Positions 48,501 to 59,989 of a stretch of 64,000 bases of DNA are shown here, in pieces (position 1 is the first letter of the stretch; each line of letters opens with the position of its first letter). A program made the position numbers and the translations under genes. Origin of the DNA: Tribonema minus (lineage: Eukaryota > Sar > Xanthophyceae > Tribonematales > Tribonemataceae); the NCBI GenBank assembly GCA_017506865.1, contig JAFCMP010000379.1, positions 310,001 to 374,000 of the forward strand, read 5' to 3'. The notes beneath the pieces are model-generated. The model searched no databases. It was not told the DNA's origin and was given only the letters and a program-made list of their open reading frames with translations.

Positions 48501-51500
48501 ACCACAATGCACATACACGGACATACTTCTAAAGATAGATAGAGAGATCGTAGTACCTCCGGTTGCCTCGTGCGCAGCGGCGGCAGGTCGTCTTGCACGC
48601 GCTCCGCAATACATGTATGTGCTGATATACATATCAAGCGCTCTTACATCGTGACCCCCCCCCATGTATACGTGTGTGTATCTTTTTTCATGTGCATACT
48701 TCTATATGTATACACGCATGTATTCACGCATATACTTGTATTTACAGAGAGATATTGTACTTCCGGTTGCCCCGTGCGCAGCGGCGGCAGGTCGTCCCGC
48801 ACGCGCTCCGCAATACATGTATATAAATTAATATACATATCAAGCGCTCTTATATCGTGACTTCCCTCACATGTACGTAGGTGAATATGTATAGATCTGT
48901 GCATATATATGTATATATATGCGGCGTATTAAACGCATATACTTCAATTTTATAGGGGGAGATCGCACCTCCGGTTGCCCCGTGCGCAGCGGCGGCAGAT
49001 CATCACGCGCACGCTCCACTAGGCCGTCGACGACCACGCCGGCCTCCGGCAGCGGCCACGATGCATATATACATATCAAGCGCTCTTATATCGTGACCCC
49101 CCCCCATATGTACGTGTATGTATCTTTATATGTGCATACTTCTACATGTATATACGCGCACACTTCTGTTGATAGAGAGATTTCGTACCTCCGGTTGCCC
49201 CGTGCGCAGCGGCGGCAGGTCATCTCGCGCGCGGTCCACGAGGCCTTCGATGGCCACGCCGGCCTCTGGCAGAGGCCACGATGCCGTGCCGCGCCGCATC
49301 GTCAGTATGCCTCTGACAGGTTTGCCAGACTCGTCCTGGACGAGCGACGCATTGTTACAGTTGCAACAATATCAGGACAAGACGCTCGCGATATATCTTC
49401 GCAGCATGCACGGGTCATGGAAAGCATCCGGGTTCAGTTGCGTCGTCAGTATGCCTCTCCCCGGCTTGCCGGTCTCGTCCTGCGAGCGATGCAACGAGCA
49501 CTGTGACGACTACAAAAACCCACAAAAACTCATGAGGTTCATCCCAGGTCAGTATGCCCCTCACAAGCTTGCCGGACTCGTTCCGCGAGCGAGGCATTGT
49601 GACAGATACAATGTGACTGTGAAAACGACTCACACAAAGGACAAAAATGCGCTTGAGAAACCTTCGGATCATCCCAGCGCTTTGCACCAGGTTTGTGAGC
49701 ATACACCAGACACTGACAAGTACAGCAATGTACTGCACGTGTACTGGGCGCCGCAAGTTCAACTTTGCTTGGCTGCGCTGAAGTCATGTCTCAACTATGG
49801 CCAGGACCTGAGGCAACCCAGCTTTGAGCATACTGTACCAACTACCGAAGAGTACAGCGATGCACTGCAAATGTACTGGGCTACCCCGCTGAAGTCATGC
49901 TTCAAATACGGCCAGAACCTGAGGCAACACAGCTCGTCTGGCACCTGCCGGTTAATGTCATTGTCCGCACGCATACCCAGTCCACTTTGATGACAAAGCA
50001 CGCATTATCACGACAAATCAGTCCACACATGCACGCCTCCTCAAAGCGCAAGCGCACAGCATCACAGCGTCCAGTCACAAGACCATTGCGTCAGTGCTCA
50101 ACTAGACTGTGCATTAAAGTGCACAAGAGCATACGCCTATGAAGGACCCCGACGTGCTGGTGTCAAAAAATTCAACTCGATGTTGAACAAGAGACTCAGT
50201 ATTGATGTTGTTTAACTTCATCTTACGCAGCGCTCCACATTACCCTGCTGCAACCCACTACATGGAACCACTTAGACAGCTCACCTTGCTGTCGAAGAGC
50301 GGCTTGAAAGGTGATGCAAATTCGGCTTCTGCTGTCGAGCTGCCTAGTAAACCTGATGTGATGTGCGGCAGGGGGCGAGGATCGTCGTCAATACGGCGAA
50401 GACAGTTCAACGCGTGGGCGAGCGAACTTTTACTTCAAGTGTAACTTCAGGTTAGTACGAGGTGGGCACCAACCGCGCAGCTGGTGGTGAGCGCCTCTTG
50501 TGCCGTGATACTGCAACGGCAAATTATATATACGCCTCACGTGCTTCGAAGCACCTGCGTCGTCCGAGCGCTGCTTGCTGATGACGTACGGGTAGGTAGG
50601 TAAGTATATCACACCCGCAGAGTCTGAGCGCTGCTCGCTGATGACATACAGGTAGGTAGGTAGGTGAATATATCACACCTGCATAGTCTGAGCGCTGCCA
50701 GGTAGCACGTCCGCGAGGCATCTAAGCTTCCTTCAGGTAATGCTGTACTCACACAATCTTAGTGAGCTAAGTGCTTGTGTACAAATGTACTGCAGGGTAA
50801 AGCCTTTTCAGGTAAATAGGTCGATAGGAATCACACGCTAGGTGGGCACGCCGCTGCAGGTACGCTTGATAACGCATACCCGCATGTACAGTGTGAGCGC
50901 TGCCTGCTGGTTGTAAGCATGGTAGGTAGGTACGCCTCCTCAGGGTTAGGGTTAGGATTAGGTATCTCATACCCGCAGAGTATCAGTCCGAGTGGACACA
51001 GTTTGTAGTTTCAAAAGAATCGGTACTACATGGTACCAGCATCAGCGTCCATCTTGTGGGCATCGACTTACATGTGCATGCTACGTAAGCCACTAATCAG
51101 TCAGGCGGGAGAGAACTGCCGGCATCGCAGCGGCGCTGCCCGCTCCTGCACGCATGCCAGGTAGCTGCGCCGACGCAAGCGCGCAAGCATCGCGTATCCA
51201 CGTCGCCTAAGTGCTGCCTGCTTCTACGCAGCTCGGTTGGTAAGCTTGTTTAGGTACATGGGCATCACACGCTAGGTGGGTGTACGCCTCTGCAGGTATG
51301 CAGGTATCACGTGCCCGTGAGCATGCTACCATGCGCTTCAAGTTACCGACCACACTTTTTCGCATCACCCATAACTTGCAAACCTCTGTACCGTTTCCGG
51401 TGGAAACTGACGCATCGTCAAGGGCATGTTGCCTTGTACACATACTATGCATCACTGATGTTGGCCAATGCGATGCACTCGTCAAGCTATATGCAAACGC

Positions 51501-54500
51501 AGGTATGATCCTTCAGGTACGTAGGTATTGTAGGTACTTGTATTACATACCCGTATCGGCCTCCATCTCCTGAGCATCACCAGCGGACGGCTGCCGCACA
51601 CGCCTTGAAGTATAGTGTGTATCAGTGATTCTGGCGAGTGCTATGCGCTCGTCAAGCAATGCGCGAATGCAGGTATGCTTCTTCAGGTAGGTAGGTATTC
51701 TAGGCATTACATACCTGTATCCGCCTCCATCTCCTGGGCATCACCAGCGGACGGCTGCCGCAAGCGGCCCGTCGCCGGCATGATGACTGCGCGCGGCGGC
51801 AGCGGCACGAGGCACACCGCCGGCCCCGCCTGCGCAGATGTAGAAAATGGAGGCACGACTCAGTGATTCGTTCGGTGCCACGCAGCATTGCAGTGCAACA
51901 AAAGCATCACAAAGAAGTGTTGCGTTGTGCAGAGTGCCGCGGTGATCACGCTGCGGCAGCAGCACGGCGCACGCCGCCGGTTCTGCCTAGACCCACTGCA
52001 CGGCAGGTACATCATGACTGCGCGCGGCAACAGGGGCACGAGGCACACCGTTGGCCCCGCCTGCACATAGGTGGCAAACGGAGGCGCAACTAAGTGATTC
52101 ATTGGGCAAACGACGGCGGTGATCGCGCAGCAGTGCAACAGTAGGGGCACAGAGTAGTGAATGAATTGGTCAGTGCACAGCGGCAATGACTGCGCGCGGC
52201 GGCAGGGGCGAGAGGCACACCGCCGGCCCTGCCTGCGTAGATGTAGCACACGAGGCAGAGCTCAGCGATTCGTTCGGCGCATGGCAGCGGTGATCGCGCG
52301 GTGGTGCTAGAGCAGGGGCACAAAGTAGTGACTCAATTGGTCTGCGATAGATTGCGTGCGGCAGCAGCGGCGCGAGGCGCACTGCTGATCCTTGGGTCTG
52401 CATGGGACCCTAACCCTGAACCTAGCGAGCCCGCTGCGATGCCGCTGGTTGCAGAACCTCTGCTGCGTGTTTGGGCCGTCTACTGGTCCCGTTCGGGGCG
52501 ATGAGACCTGGCCTTGTGCAGCACTGGGGTGATGAAGTACTGTCATTGAAGTTGCGGCTCGTACCTGCTGCAGCCGATGCACCAGCGCCTCTGTGCCGGA
52601 GCGTACGCCTGCTAGGCCGTAACAGCCCCTGTCGCACAAAGACACGCAATGCGGCAGTGTGGAGCAAGGGCAAGTCGGATTGCATCAGCTGTTTGCGCAT
52701 CAAAATGAAATGAGCGAGCTGCGGCGGCGCTGTGTCTAACCCTTGGTTTAGGGTTAGGGTTAGCGTTAGGATTAGCTGTGTATGCTTCGATACGCGTACG
52801 ACTAACGCAATCATGTCAACGAATGAGCACAAGATGGGGATCAACCAATCCATCGTTTGCACACAAACTCAGATACAAGTTCAAACATGCACACAAACTC
52901 AGAAACAAGTTCAAACATGCGACGCTCATGAGCTGGCAAAGTAGTTGGACCTGATGTTTCAGGGTTGAGGTGGGGTGAGAAGTATTTGCGCTGGCAGGTG
53001 CCACACCAAAGTAGTGTATGTGCGCTGCGGATAATGCGCATACCTCGAAATGGGAGTATCACCCTGGTGGTGATTCCATGCGCGACAGCGGCATATGAGG
53101 CGCCGAGGGCGCAACATGCCAAGCACCACTTGTTGAGATGCGCATGTAATCGCAGCTGACTGCGTATCTCGTACCTGACCTAAGCACCCACTTGACAGGA
53201 GGACCTTCAAAATACGCTCGTGGTAAGGTTGGCAATGCATGCCTCCCCGCCAATCTTACCATCCAAGAACAAGTAACGCGCTGGCTACTATGTTTCCACA
53301 CAAACCAAAAGGCTCACACCTGCTGCTGCGCAAGAGTACATCGAGAGTCCACTGTACCTGGCCTGTCCGCCGGTGGCCTCACACAGCTGACTGAGCGCCC
53401 TTCCCTGCAAAGCGCAGCAGCGCGCACAGACAAAGAGATTAAACCTATGACGCTGCAGCAGTGACGTCAAACAACCGACTCGAGAGGGGGCCCTGGGCAC
53501 AATTTCAAGTTATGGCACAACTTCAAGGTACGAAGCAGCACACACAAAGAGCAGCAGCGCACATAGACAGCAAGTGAGCAGTCGACGCGAACACGTATTT
53601 ACGTCTGTCTCCGTGGACATCACACTATGGGCAGCAGGAAAGTCGGTCGTCACACTTTCGCGCCGCCCCCTTTGCTCGTGCGAGAACACAAAGCTGGGTA
53701 CGGCAGCATGTGCCTTCAGTACCCACGCCACTATGCATATGGGCCCTGAAAGGCACAACGCATCACCGCCACTGACAACAATTACGCTCATGTGCCTACT
53801 CATGCGTGGCGAGTGGTGCCGCTCAGTCGCTGCCCCAGTGCTCAGCAGGCTGACCAGGGGGGCCCTCACAATGTATTTTGAAGCACTTCACAGAGTACAA
53901 CATATCGCATGTAAGCGTTGACGTGAGAGGCAGATCTAGACAGATGGCTGGGTGCGAACGGGGCGCCATACCCCTGACGCGCAACTAAAATGCGTTAGGA
54001 TCACCCCCCAACACCCTTGCACAGTTCGGATCTCCTCCTAACTCTAGAAGTGTGGCTGTTCCTAGCCTCCCGCAGCCCTAAAGGACTTGCCCTCGCAGTG
54101 ATTCCAAAGGACGCACTTGAGCGCTGACACAAGTGGCAATTTCTTGAACTGGCAACAGGGTGTGAATGGCGTGGTGTTGCCCCCTGGTGCGTGATCAGAA
54201 TGAACTACGGGCTGATTTCCGTTTTTACACCCTCACCCTGGAAGCGGGGGTGACCCTCGTCATAGCCCTACCTGGGCACTCACCCTAGAAGTGGATCCCA
54301 GCGACTCGTCTCCCGTGGGTTCCCCTGGCCCTAGCCCTACCAAGGTGCTTGCTTACTTTACTTACTTTCGTACTTACCCTAGCGGTGGGTCCAAGCGACT
54401 TCTCTCCCGTGAATTGCCCCTAGCCCTAGGCCTACTTATGTACTCATGTAGTTACTTACCCTACTTACTTGCGTACTTACCCTAGCGGTGGATCCCAGCG

Positions 54501-57500
54501 ACTCCTCTCCTGTCAGCACCAGGGCGTGCATGCGCTGCTCCCACCTGTATTAGGGTCAGTGTTAGGGTTACGGTTAGGGTTAGCCTAAGGGCGTGCATGC
54601 GCTGCTCCCCCCTGCCAACGCAGGGTCACCAGAGAGGCGAAACTGAAGTTCGTATAGAGTCGCACGCATGGGCCCTGCCGCTATAACCCCAAACCCTTAC
54701 CCTACTGGAGTACGTACGGCAGATAAACACACGGGCACAGGTCTGAAGTTCTGATCTAGGCCTAGACTCTGGTGGGCCAAAGCACTTTCCTGCCTGTCAA
54801 CACAGGATCACTGTAGGGACAAGAGTGAAATGAAGTCCCAGTGCCGCGAAAGAGTGGGGGACATGCCGCTCATTACTGCAGCGATCTAGACACGACCAGG
54901 TCAGAGCTTGGCAGGTGGAAACGTGGTTGCAGGTTGAACATTCTAATGTCGGCCAAAACTCTGGGCCTTTGCGCTAGCCCGGCAGCAAGTGATACCCTGC
55001 TGCAGCCGCGTGGCTAGTCTGGCCAATCTGGTGTCGGAGCGTCGTCGCGCTGGGAGCGCGTGGCGCTCCGAGCACATGCATCAGCGGCTCAACAGCAGCG
55101 GCTGCTGCGCTGCGAAGCGATGCGCACGCATATCGACAGCGGCAATGCACGGACAGTGACGCTGAAAGGCGACCTCCATGCGTACGCCCCAGTCTACAGT
55201 GATTGAACTTCAACTTGCACAACCAGCGCCAGCGTGCAAAGCCTCTGTGGCTTTAATCGCCGAGCCTCAGTGGCACGTGCCTTGGTGTGACCATGCGTAA
55301 TTCGCCACGATAGTGTGCAAAGCTTGCTGTTTGGCTCACAAGATGCTGCGCACTTCGCGGCTGCCCCCCTGCGCTCGCAGTTGCAACTTCAACTAGCACC
55401 ACCCAGCGCAGCGCTTGAACCGACGACATGCCTCACCCACTACAAGCACCGCAACGACTGCAGCGCACAGAACAAGGGTTGAGAAGTGCTTGCTTGCCTG
55501 TAAGGGGTCACGCTGAGGTCTTCACCGGGCATGAAGGCGACCGACAGTGGCGGGGCCCCTGGCACCCGGTCGGCGCTGTCTCTGAACAGCTTCTCGTTCC
55601 TCAGTTCGGCGGGGACTTCGGGGGGGGCGCCCTCCTGCAGCGGCGGCGCAGGAATAGGACAACGACATCAATGGATGCGCCCTGAAGCAAGTATATGTGC
55701 CTGTCGGCAGCGAGAAACCTCATACTCTTAAACTGTAACCAGGTACCGACAGCAGTATATCAAGCGATGATGACAACAGCTAGGAGGAGTGCGTTCAGGT
55801 ACGGTGCCTTGAGGCATGTTGTAGTGCGCTCACTGCTCAGCAGGGGAGACAGCGTCGTGCACATCTGCACTAGTGATGACGAGCCAAGCGCTTGGGGTTA
55901 AGGTTAGGGTTAGGTTAACCCTACGTCTATGCAAGGGTCGGCATTGTGCCCCCCTTCCCCTCGTCTCCCTTTTGAGTTGGAGACGCAGAGCGAAACGGTC
56001 GAGAATTCAGCAATTGCGGTGCGACATATTGCTCAGCGGGCGACACTGCGCCATGCGCATTCACGCGATCGTGATGACAACAGCTGGGCGCTGCCACCTG
56101 CAATGCTGACACTGGACAAAGGTCGTGGGGACAGGTAGAGCAGGTGCTCATGATGTGCGCACTTCAACTGTAGAACTCGAAACCTCAAGCGCGATGCACC
56201 TTCAGCGCGGCGGGCGTGTTGTGGGTGATGAGTCATATAAGGGTGCCGACGTCCACCTGCATCAGACATGACTGAACTTCCAACATGAACTAGTAACTCA
56301 TGGGTGACGCACCTTCAGCACGGCGGGCGTGTTATGCGGGATGAGTCATATGAGGGCACACTGACTGCATCAAATCGGAACTTCAAATGTGAACTCAAGA
56401 CATCAAGTGTGACGCACCTGTAGCGCGGCGGGCGTGTTGTGTGTGATGAGTATGAGGGCCCCCACGTCCACCTGCCACGGCAGCCGGCCGCGGCCCCAGT
56501 TGTCTACGCCGGAGAGCATCCTGCAGGAATGACGCGACGCAGAATGCACTTTTGTAAGTGTCGGGTAATTGTCGCGCACAGCGGGTGCAGATGTGATGCT
56601 GCATGGTCTCGTAGCGGAAATTGCTGAAGGCACGGCACGCTCCATGAGACGCATGTGCACACAGCGTGGCATCGTCGCTGTAACTGTCGGGTAACTGACG
56701 CCAGCTGAGCGTGCCGGTCTCATGTGATGCTTCACAGTATCGCGCCGGAGACCACTGTAGGCAGCGCACGGCACTGTCGGAGCGCTGACATCTACGCAGC
56801 CTATATGCCTCAAGTGCACAAACGCCGTTGTGGCGTCGTCATGTGACTGCAACAGTCCGTGCACGTATGGGCTGTCAGGCGATTACCGCGCAGAGGGTGC
56901 CGATGTGGTGCTATACGGTATCGCACCGGAGACTTGGCGGTGCGCCAACGGTGCGCTGGCCCGTGCGCGACCGCTGACTCACCGGTGCCTGTTCATGAGG
57001 TAGAAGCCGGAGCGCAGGGCGGGACCGAGTTGAGCGCTGCTGCCACCGCTGCCCTGAGCGCTGCCATCTTCAACTTCATCCTGCGGCGAGAGCAGCGGCA
57101 GCGGCAGCGCAGGCGGTTGAACACGTTGAGCTGGTGCTGCTGTCACGTGAAGAAGCTGCTGCGCACCGGGCCTGAGCCGAGCATGGCCGCGCTTGAGCGC
57201 TGCTGCTGCGCAGCGCTGGCAGAAATAGACGTAGTTGAAAGGTAGTGCTGAGCTTGCGTTCGACCACGAGATTGACGCTCGAAGCACGAGCAGAGCTTGA
57301 GCGCTGCTGCTGCTGCTGTTGTGAGCATTGCTGCTCCTGCAGCAGAATACATTACCAGACTTCATGGCTGCTGTTCTGTGCGCAAACAGCCTGCGTGACA
57401 GTTGGGCTGCTGTGCTGAGCACAGGTGCCGCACGCATCGAGCGACGAGCGCTGCTGCCCCTACACCGCGGCAGCAGTGCTCAGGCGACGAGCCCCTCCAA

Positions 57501-59989
57501 TTGAGCGCACGGCACTCCTGAACTCTATATATGGATACTTCAGAGATGCAGTTGAAGTTGATAACCCGCACGGCGCTGCTCAACCTGGGCGACCACGCAG
57601 GCCTGACCTTGGGCATTGGCAGATGTCTAACGTCAGAGGTGCAGTTGAAGTTGATGCATCTGTTGAAGTTGATACATCTCACATGATCTCGCGCTGCCCC
57701 TACATCGTAAACGCACTGAGCAATGTGGGCTGTGGAGTATGGTAGTTGCCCTCATGCGCACCATTCCCCTACGACATCGGTAGTGACTGGATTTGTATGC
57801 GACACAGCGTGCTCAGTGCTCAGGCTCAGTGCTCAGGCTTGACCCTACTGTGCCCCAACCTGACCAATCAATCGCCTCAGGGGCATCCGACCTGCGGGTG
57901 AAACACGACTGACTGACTGACTGAGATCTGGGCCTGCAATGGCACGTCACCTCCTGTTCCTACAGCCCCGGATTGACCACTTGATTAGCCTTTGACATCC
58001 GCAGCGCATTGAGCTAGACATTAATCCACACTTCAAGGCATGCTACTGAATGCGCCCTAAACTCCCAATCCAATCGCCTGCGGCATCCTATGCAACCAGA
58101 CAAAGAGCATTCCGAGCCTGACCCTGGGGGCGGTTCGTACACTTTAACCCCTTCCCGTAGCAGATCGGGCGTTTGTTCACCTTTGGCATGCGCAGCAATT
58201 TGAGCTGCGCCTCAACGTGCACTTCAAGGCATGAGCCTCACCACCCCCTTCACTTCTTCACTTACTAGTTTGAGAGCGCTCAAGTGTTCACTTTCTTGCT
58301 GACCTTTGGCATGCACAGCGATTTGCCTCATAGCGCACTTCAAGGATGAGCCTCACCACGCCCATCACCCCTTCACTACAAGCTTAATACCAGCTTGAAA
58401 GCATGATTGCTGACCTTAAGCAGCGCAGCATATCTCCCTTGTCTAGCTTGAGTTCACCTTTGGCATGCGCAGCATGCACTTCACCCCTTCAGTGACGTAC
58501 TGGGTTGGGAGCCTTGTGTTCACCTTTGGCATGCGCAGCAATTTGAGCTGCACCTCAAAGTGCACTTCACCCTTGCAGTGACTTACTGCTCAAGAGCACT
58601 TTCCCGCTGACCTTAGGCATGCGCAGCGATTTGAGCCTTATGTATTAAATTGAGAGCACGTTATTGCTGACCTGTGGCATGCACAGCGATTTGACTGAAT
58701 TTACTAGCTTGATAGTACTTTTACTTAATTGCTGACCTTTGGCATGCGCAGCGATTTGAGCTGCGCCTCAAAGTGCGCGGGGCCATCCCCCCAGCGGCAC
58801 AGCACCGCCTCCGGCCCCCCCGCCGTGGTCATCAGCAGGAACTGGTCGCCCTTGTTCCACCTGCAGCCCTGCGGGATGATACCATTACAGCGTTCACAGA
58901 TGTTGTCGTCAGCCTGTTGCAGTGATACGTTTTGGACTGACAGCTAACCCTGACCCTAACCCTAACCCTAACCCTAACCCTAAAATAGCGCCACCACCGT
59001 ACCAGAGGCGGACAACCAAGCACCCAAGCAGACACAACTCACGAGAGCATGTGTTGCCAGCAGAATAAGTGAATTTGGAGCACGGTGAGAACCCTGTCTA
59101 AGGTTGCACGTCAGTGCTCACCAAGGACCCAACCTCAGCATGTGCTGAGCTCTGCTCTGTCACATACGCTGCATCGCACAGCGTAGTCAGCCTGTCGCAG
59201 TGCTCAACAGGAGTCAGCCCGGTCTCGCGATTGGAGCTGCAAGAGAAAGCACGTTCCACTTGGCCGCACCATTACGACGCTTCAATGATGTTGATAGTCC
59301 TCGTGTGCCACGACATTTCAGAGCAGCATTGTGCCCTTTGGGAGGCTTGTGTTGTCGAACTCCATGTGCGTACAATGCGTTGCTGCGCTGACATATGAGC
59401 TACCGGGATGCTATCGCCTTGCATGACGCCGCTGACAGCAGAGCGCTGGTGTTTGGTAGGAAGAACTGTCTCATGAGACCATCAAATGGTGCAGACGATA
59501 TGCACCATGTGCAACATGAACATTTTGGTACCAACTTCAATCAGCAAACAAATGAAAGCCCTGGCAGGACTACTGCCTTGTCAATGCACATCACACGCTG
59601 TTTGCCGCCTTGTTGTGAGCTGCAACCAAATTCTTCAGCGTATCAAGCTCGGATCAAAGTCAGCACTTAACATGTGCCGAACATAATATATTCCCCTCGC
59701 ACTGCTGCGCCTGCATTCGTACGACACGGCACAGCGGCCACCAACACCGCCCCTGCCACATGCCACGCTCCTGGCAGCTACATCAGTAGCCAATGCTGTC
59801 TTATATTGACGATGATACACTCACCTTGGCAAGCGAGTCCACAGCTATCTTCGCCAGGTCCAACAAGCAGAAGTCCGGTGGCTTCTCGTTCTTCCTTTTC
59901 TCACTGTTGTGAGACAGGTGCTGGGGTTTGGCCAGCGGCGCCGCTGCCGCCATGGGCGGGCTGACATCTATCAGGAACAGCAGCATCAT
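36572..59989 (-). CDS. INTS6: Integrator complex subunit 6 (INTS6) with C-terminal WW domain
   Basis: INTS6 is part of the nuclear Integrator, which cleaves nascent RNA and bridges to PP2A at RNA polymerase II. Exons, 5' to 3': 59989-59825, 58868-58737, 57080-56983, 56520-56418, 55634-55526, about 55104-55050, 53404-53358, 52628-52565, 51829-51715, 50352-50285, 49335-49189, 47897-47744, 45926-45754, 45093-44985, 44037-43960, 41161-41048, 40332-40050, 37974-36572; about 1,120 residues. Most junctions are in phase. VWA domain: MMLLFLIDVSPPM, KGDQFLLMTTAGG, LGPALRSGFYLMNRHRMLSGVDNWGRG, ALILITHNTP. Then LCEATGG, EALVHRLQQ, SWPLPEAG, MDEYEVE, LPYNFPWLVHLL, TPEWRNDFKTYL, PPGQLLEHFERMRRGLF, MSNYIALLLSREPLRD and VAVDFGNPF, all in INTS6 order. 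The last exon starts with ADMALDEAADE, is Ala/Pro/Gln-rich and ends in a WW domain (GWTVQR, YFFNSTTGKSLW). Gaps remain at 44.0-45.0, 41.2-43.9 and 38-40 kb, where phases do not join. Confidence 0.9.
38025..38165 (-). repeat. Tandem intron repeat before the last INTS6 exon
   Basis: Two units of about 70 bp, each with CACTCTCTTTCC-like, CTTCATC and CACGGTAC segments, lie just upstream of the acceptor at 37975. Confidence 0.75.
39240..39953 (-). repeat. Donor echo array of INTS6 exon 40332-40050 (five copies)
   Basis: The exon end coding EVMQRKVAVDFGNPF plus its GTGCGT donor recurs downstream at about 39867-39953, 39710-39785, 39563-39625, 39411-39475 and 39240-39310. Spacing is 150-170 bp and similarity to the source falls with distance. 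The nearest copy is identical over most of the FGNPF-coding part. Confidence 0.93.
42130..42420 (-). repeat. Threefold repeat of a putative INTS6 exon start
   Basis: A block with the reverse complement of TTTTGCAGAGCGGAGCT recurs at about 42136, 42241 and 42384. The lowest copy is followed (minus strand) by an open stretch to a GTGAGC donor at about 42056, so it may be a true exon of INTS6 with two upstream acceptor echoes. The encoded residues are not recognisable. Confidence 0.5.
42470..42800 (-). repeat. Degenerate tandem repeat, about 80 bp units
   Basis: Four to five units share GCGAGAGCTCAAAGTGC, CTTGCTTCCAAAAC, GGTACCTGACAGC and GGCTATTAGGGTGC. The array lies in an INTS6 intron. The source junction was not identified. 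Confidence 0.8.
43450..43760 (-). repeat. Tandem repeat, about 70-74 bp units
   Basis: Four and a half units, each with an ATGCGACTGGCTCGCC-like and CGTTGCGCTGCC-like core, within the INTS6 gene. It may be another echo array; the source exon is unknown. Confidence 0.8.
43840..44245 (-). repeat. Threefold copy of the INTS6 WRND exon
   Basis: Copies at 43845-43920, 43960-44040 and 44165-44240 read WRNDLKTYLTAVPLYYHATF, WRNDFKTYLTAVPLYYHAAL and a shorter WRNDFNTYL. Only the middle one has both a CCAG acceptor and a GTGAAG donor, so it is taken as the real exon; the others could be alternative exons. Confidence 0.85.
45139..45355. repeat. Minisatellite, about 15-16 bp unit
   Basis: About thirteen units of the type GCGGCTCAGTTGTGTCA in the INTS6 intron upstream of exon 45093-44985. 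Confidence 0.95.
46017..46110 (-). repeat. Acceptor echo of INTS6 exon 45926-45754
   Basis: The exon start coding PARMPKDAKWPLFARAVPSP and its acceptor have an upstream copy about 175 bp away, more than 90 percent identical by eye and open in frame. Long C homopolymers on the sense strand precede both copies (45947-45966 and 46161-46200 in plus coordinates). Confidence 0.9.
47009..47662 (-). repeat. Donor echo array of INTS6 exon 47897-47744 (four copies)
   Basis: The exon end coding YEVEWCAGNAPSAATAFYSSR and its GTAATG donor recur downstream at about 47592-47662, 47437-47510, 47108-47178 and, shortened, 47009-47045. Three copies remain open over the whole coding part. Confidence 0.94.
47286..47337. 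repeat. Interstitial TTAGGG array between echoes
   Basis: About eight TTAGGG-type units, two variant, between the third and second donor echo of exon 47897-47744. Confidence 0.92.
48036..48402 (-). repeat. Acceptor echo array of INTS6 exon 47897-47744 (three copies)
   Basis: The exon start coding VFYKVPADAS recurs upstream at about 48040-48075, 48135-48178 and 48362-48402. Next to each copy lies a GGGTTAGGG-type stretch at the position where the exon itself has GGTAGGGTCC; a pure array of TTAGGG fills 48178-48205. Confidence 0.88.
48551..49060 (-). repeat. Donor echo array of INTS6 exon 49335-49189 (three copies)
   Basis: The exon end coding RARDDLPPLRTGQPE and its donor recur at about 48966-49060, 48757-48813 and 48551-48611, spaced 205-230 bp. 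Each unit also carries an AT-rich segment with TACATATCAAGCGCTCTTA. Copies become shorter with distance. Confidence 0.94.
49445..49598 (-). repeat. Acceptor echoes of INTS6 exon 49335-49189 (two copies)
   Basis: The exon start coding DESGKPVRGILT recurs upstream at about 49445-49495 (DETGKPGRGILT) and 49552-49598 (NESGKLVRGILT). Confidence 0.9.
51550..51600 (-). repeat. Donor-side echo of INTS6 exon 51829-51715
   Basis: The 3' part of the exon (GRLRQPSAGDAQEMEADT) recurs about 155 bp downstream with few changes. Confidence 0.8.
52013..52395 (-). repeat. Acceptor echo array of INTS6 exon 51829-51715 (three copies)
   Basis: The exon start coding AGPAVCLVPLPPRAVI with its acceptor recurs upstream at about 52013-52090, 52184-52275 and 52345-52395, each followed upstream by the same intron segment (GATTCGTTCGG-like). 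The nearest two copies are open in frame. Confidence 0.93.
56205..56365 (-). repeat. Donor echoes of INTS6 exon 56520-56418
   Basis: The exon end coding ITHNTPAAL and its GTGCGT donor recur at about 56310-56360 and 56205-56270, spaced about 105 bp; the farther copy has a stop in frame. Confidence 0.88.
57988..58695 (-). repeat. Donor echo array of INTS6 exon 58868-58737 (seven copies)
   Basis: The exon end coding EAQLKSLRMPK and its GTCAGC donor recur near 58672, 58606, 58518, 58452, 58303, 58180 and 57988. Recognisable parts are GGCATGCGCAGCGATTTGAG and AAGTGCACTTCA, with unit lengths 60-190 bp. This is the longest echo array in the window. Confidence 0.9.
58944..58984. repeat. Interstitial CCCTAA array
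   Basis: Six to seven CCCTAA units in INTS6 intron 1. Confidence 0.95.

Noticed and set aside
47009..49600. CRISPR-like array reading of the regularly spaced repeats
   Set aside because: Repeats are long, diverged, and each equals an exon boundary; the genome is eukaryotic.
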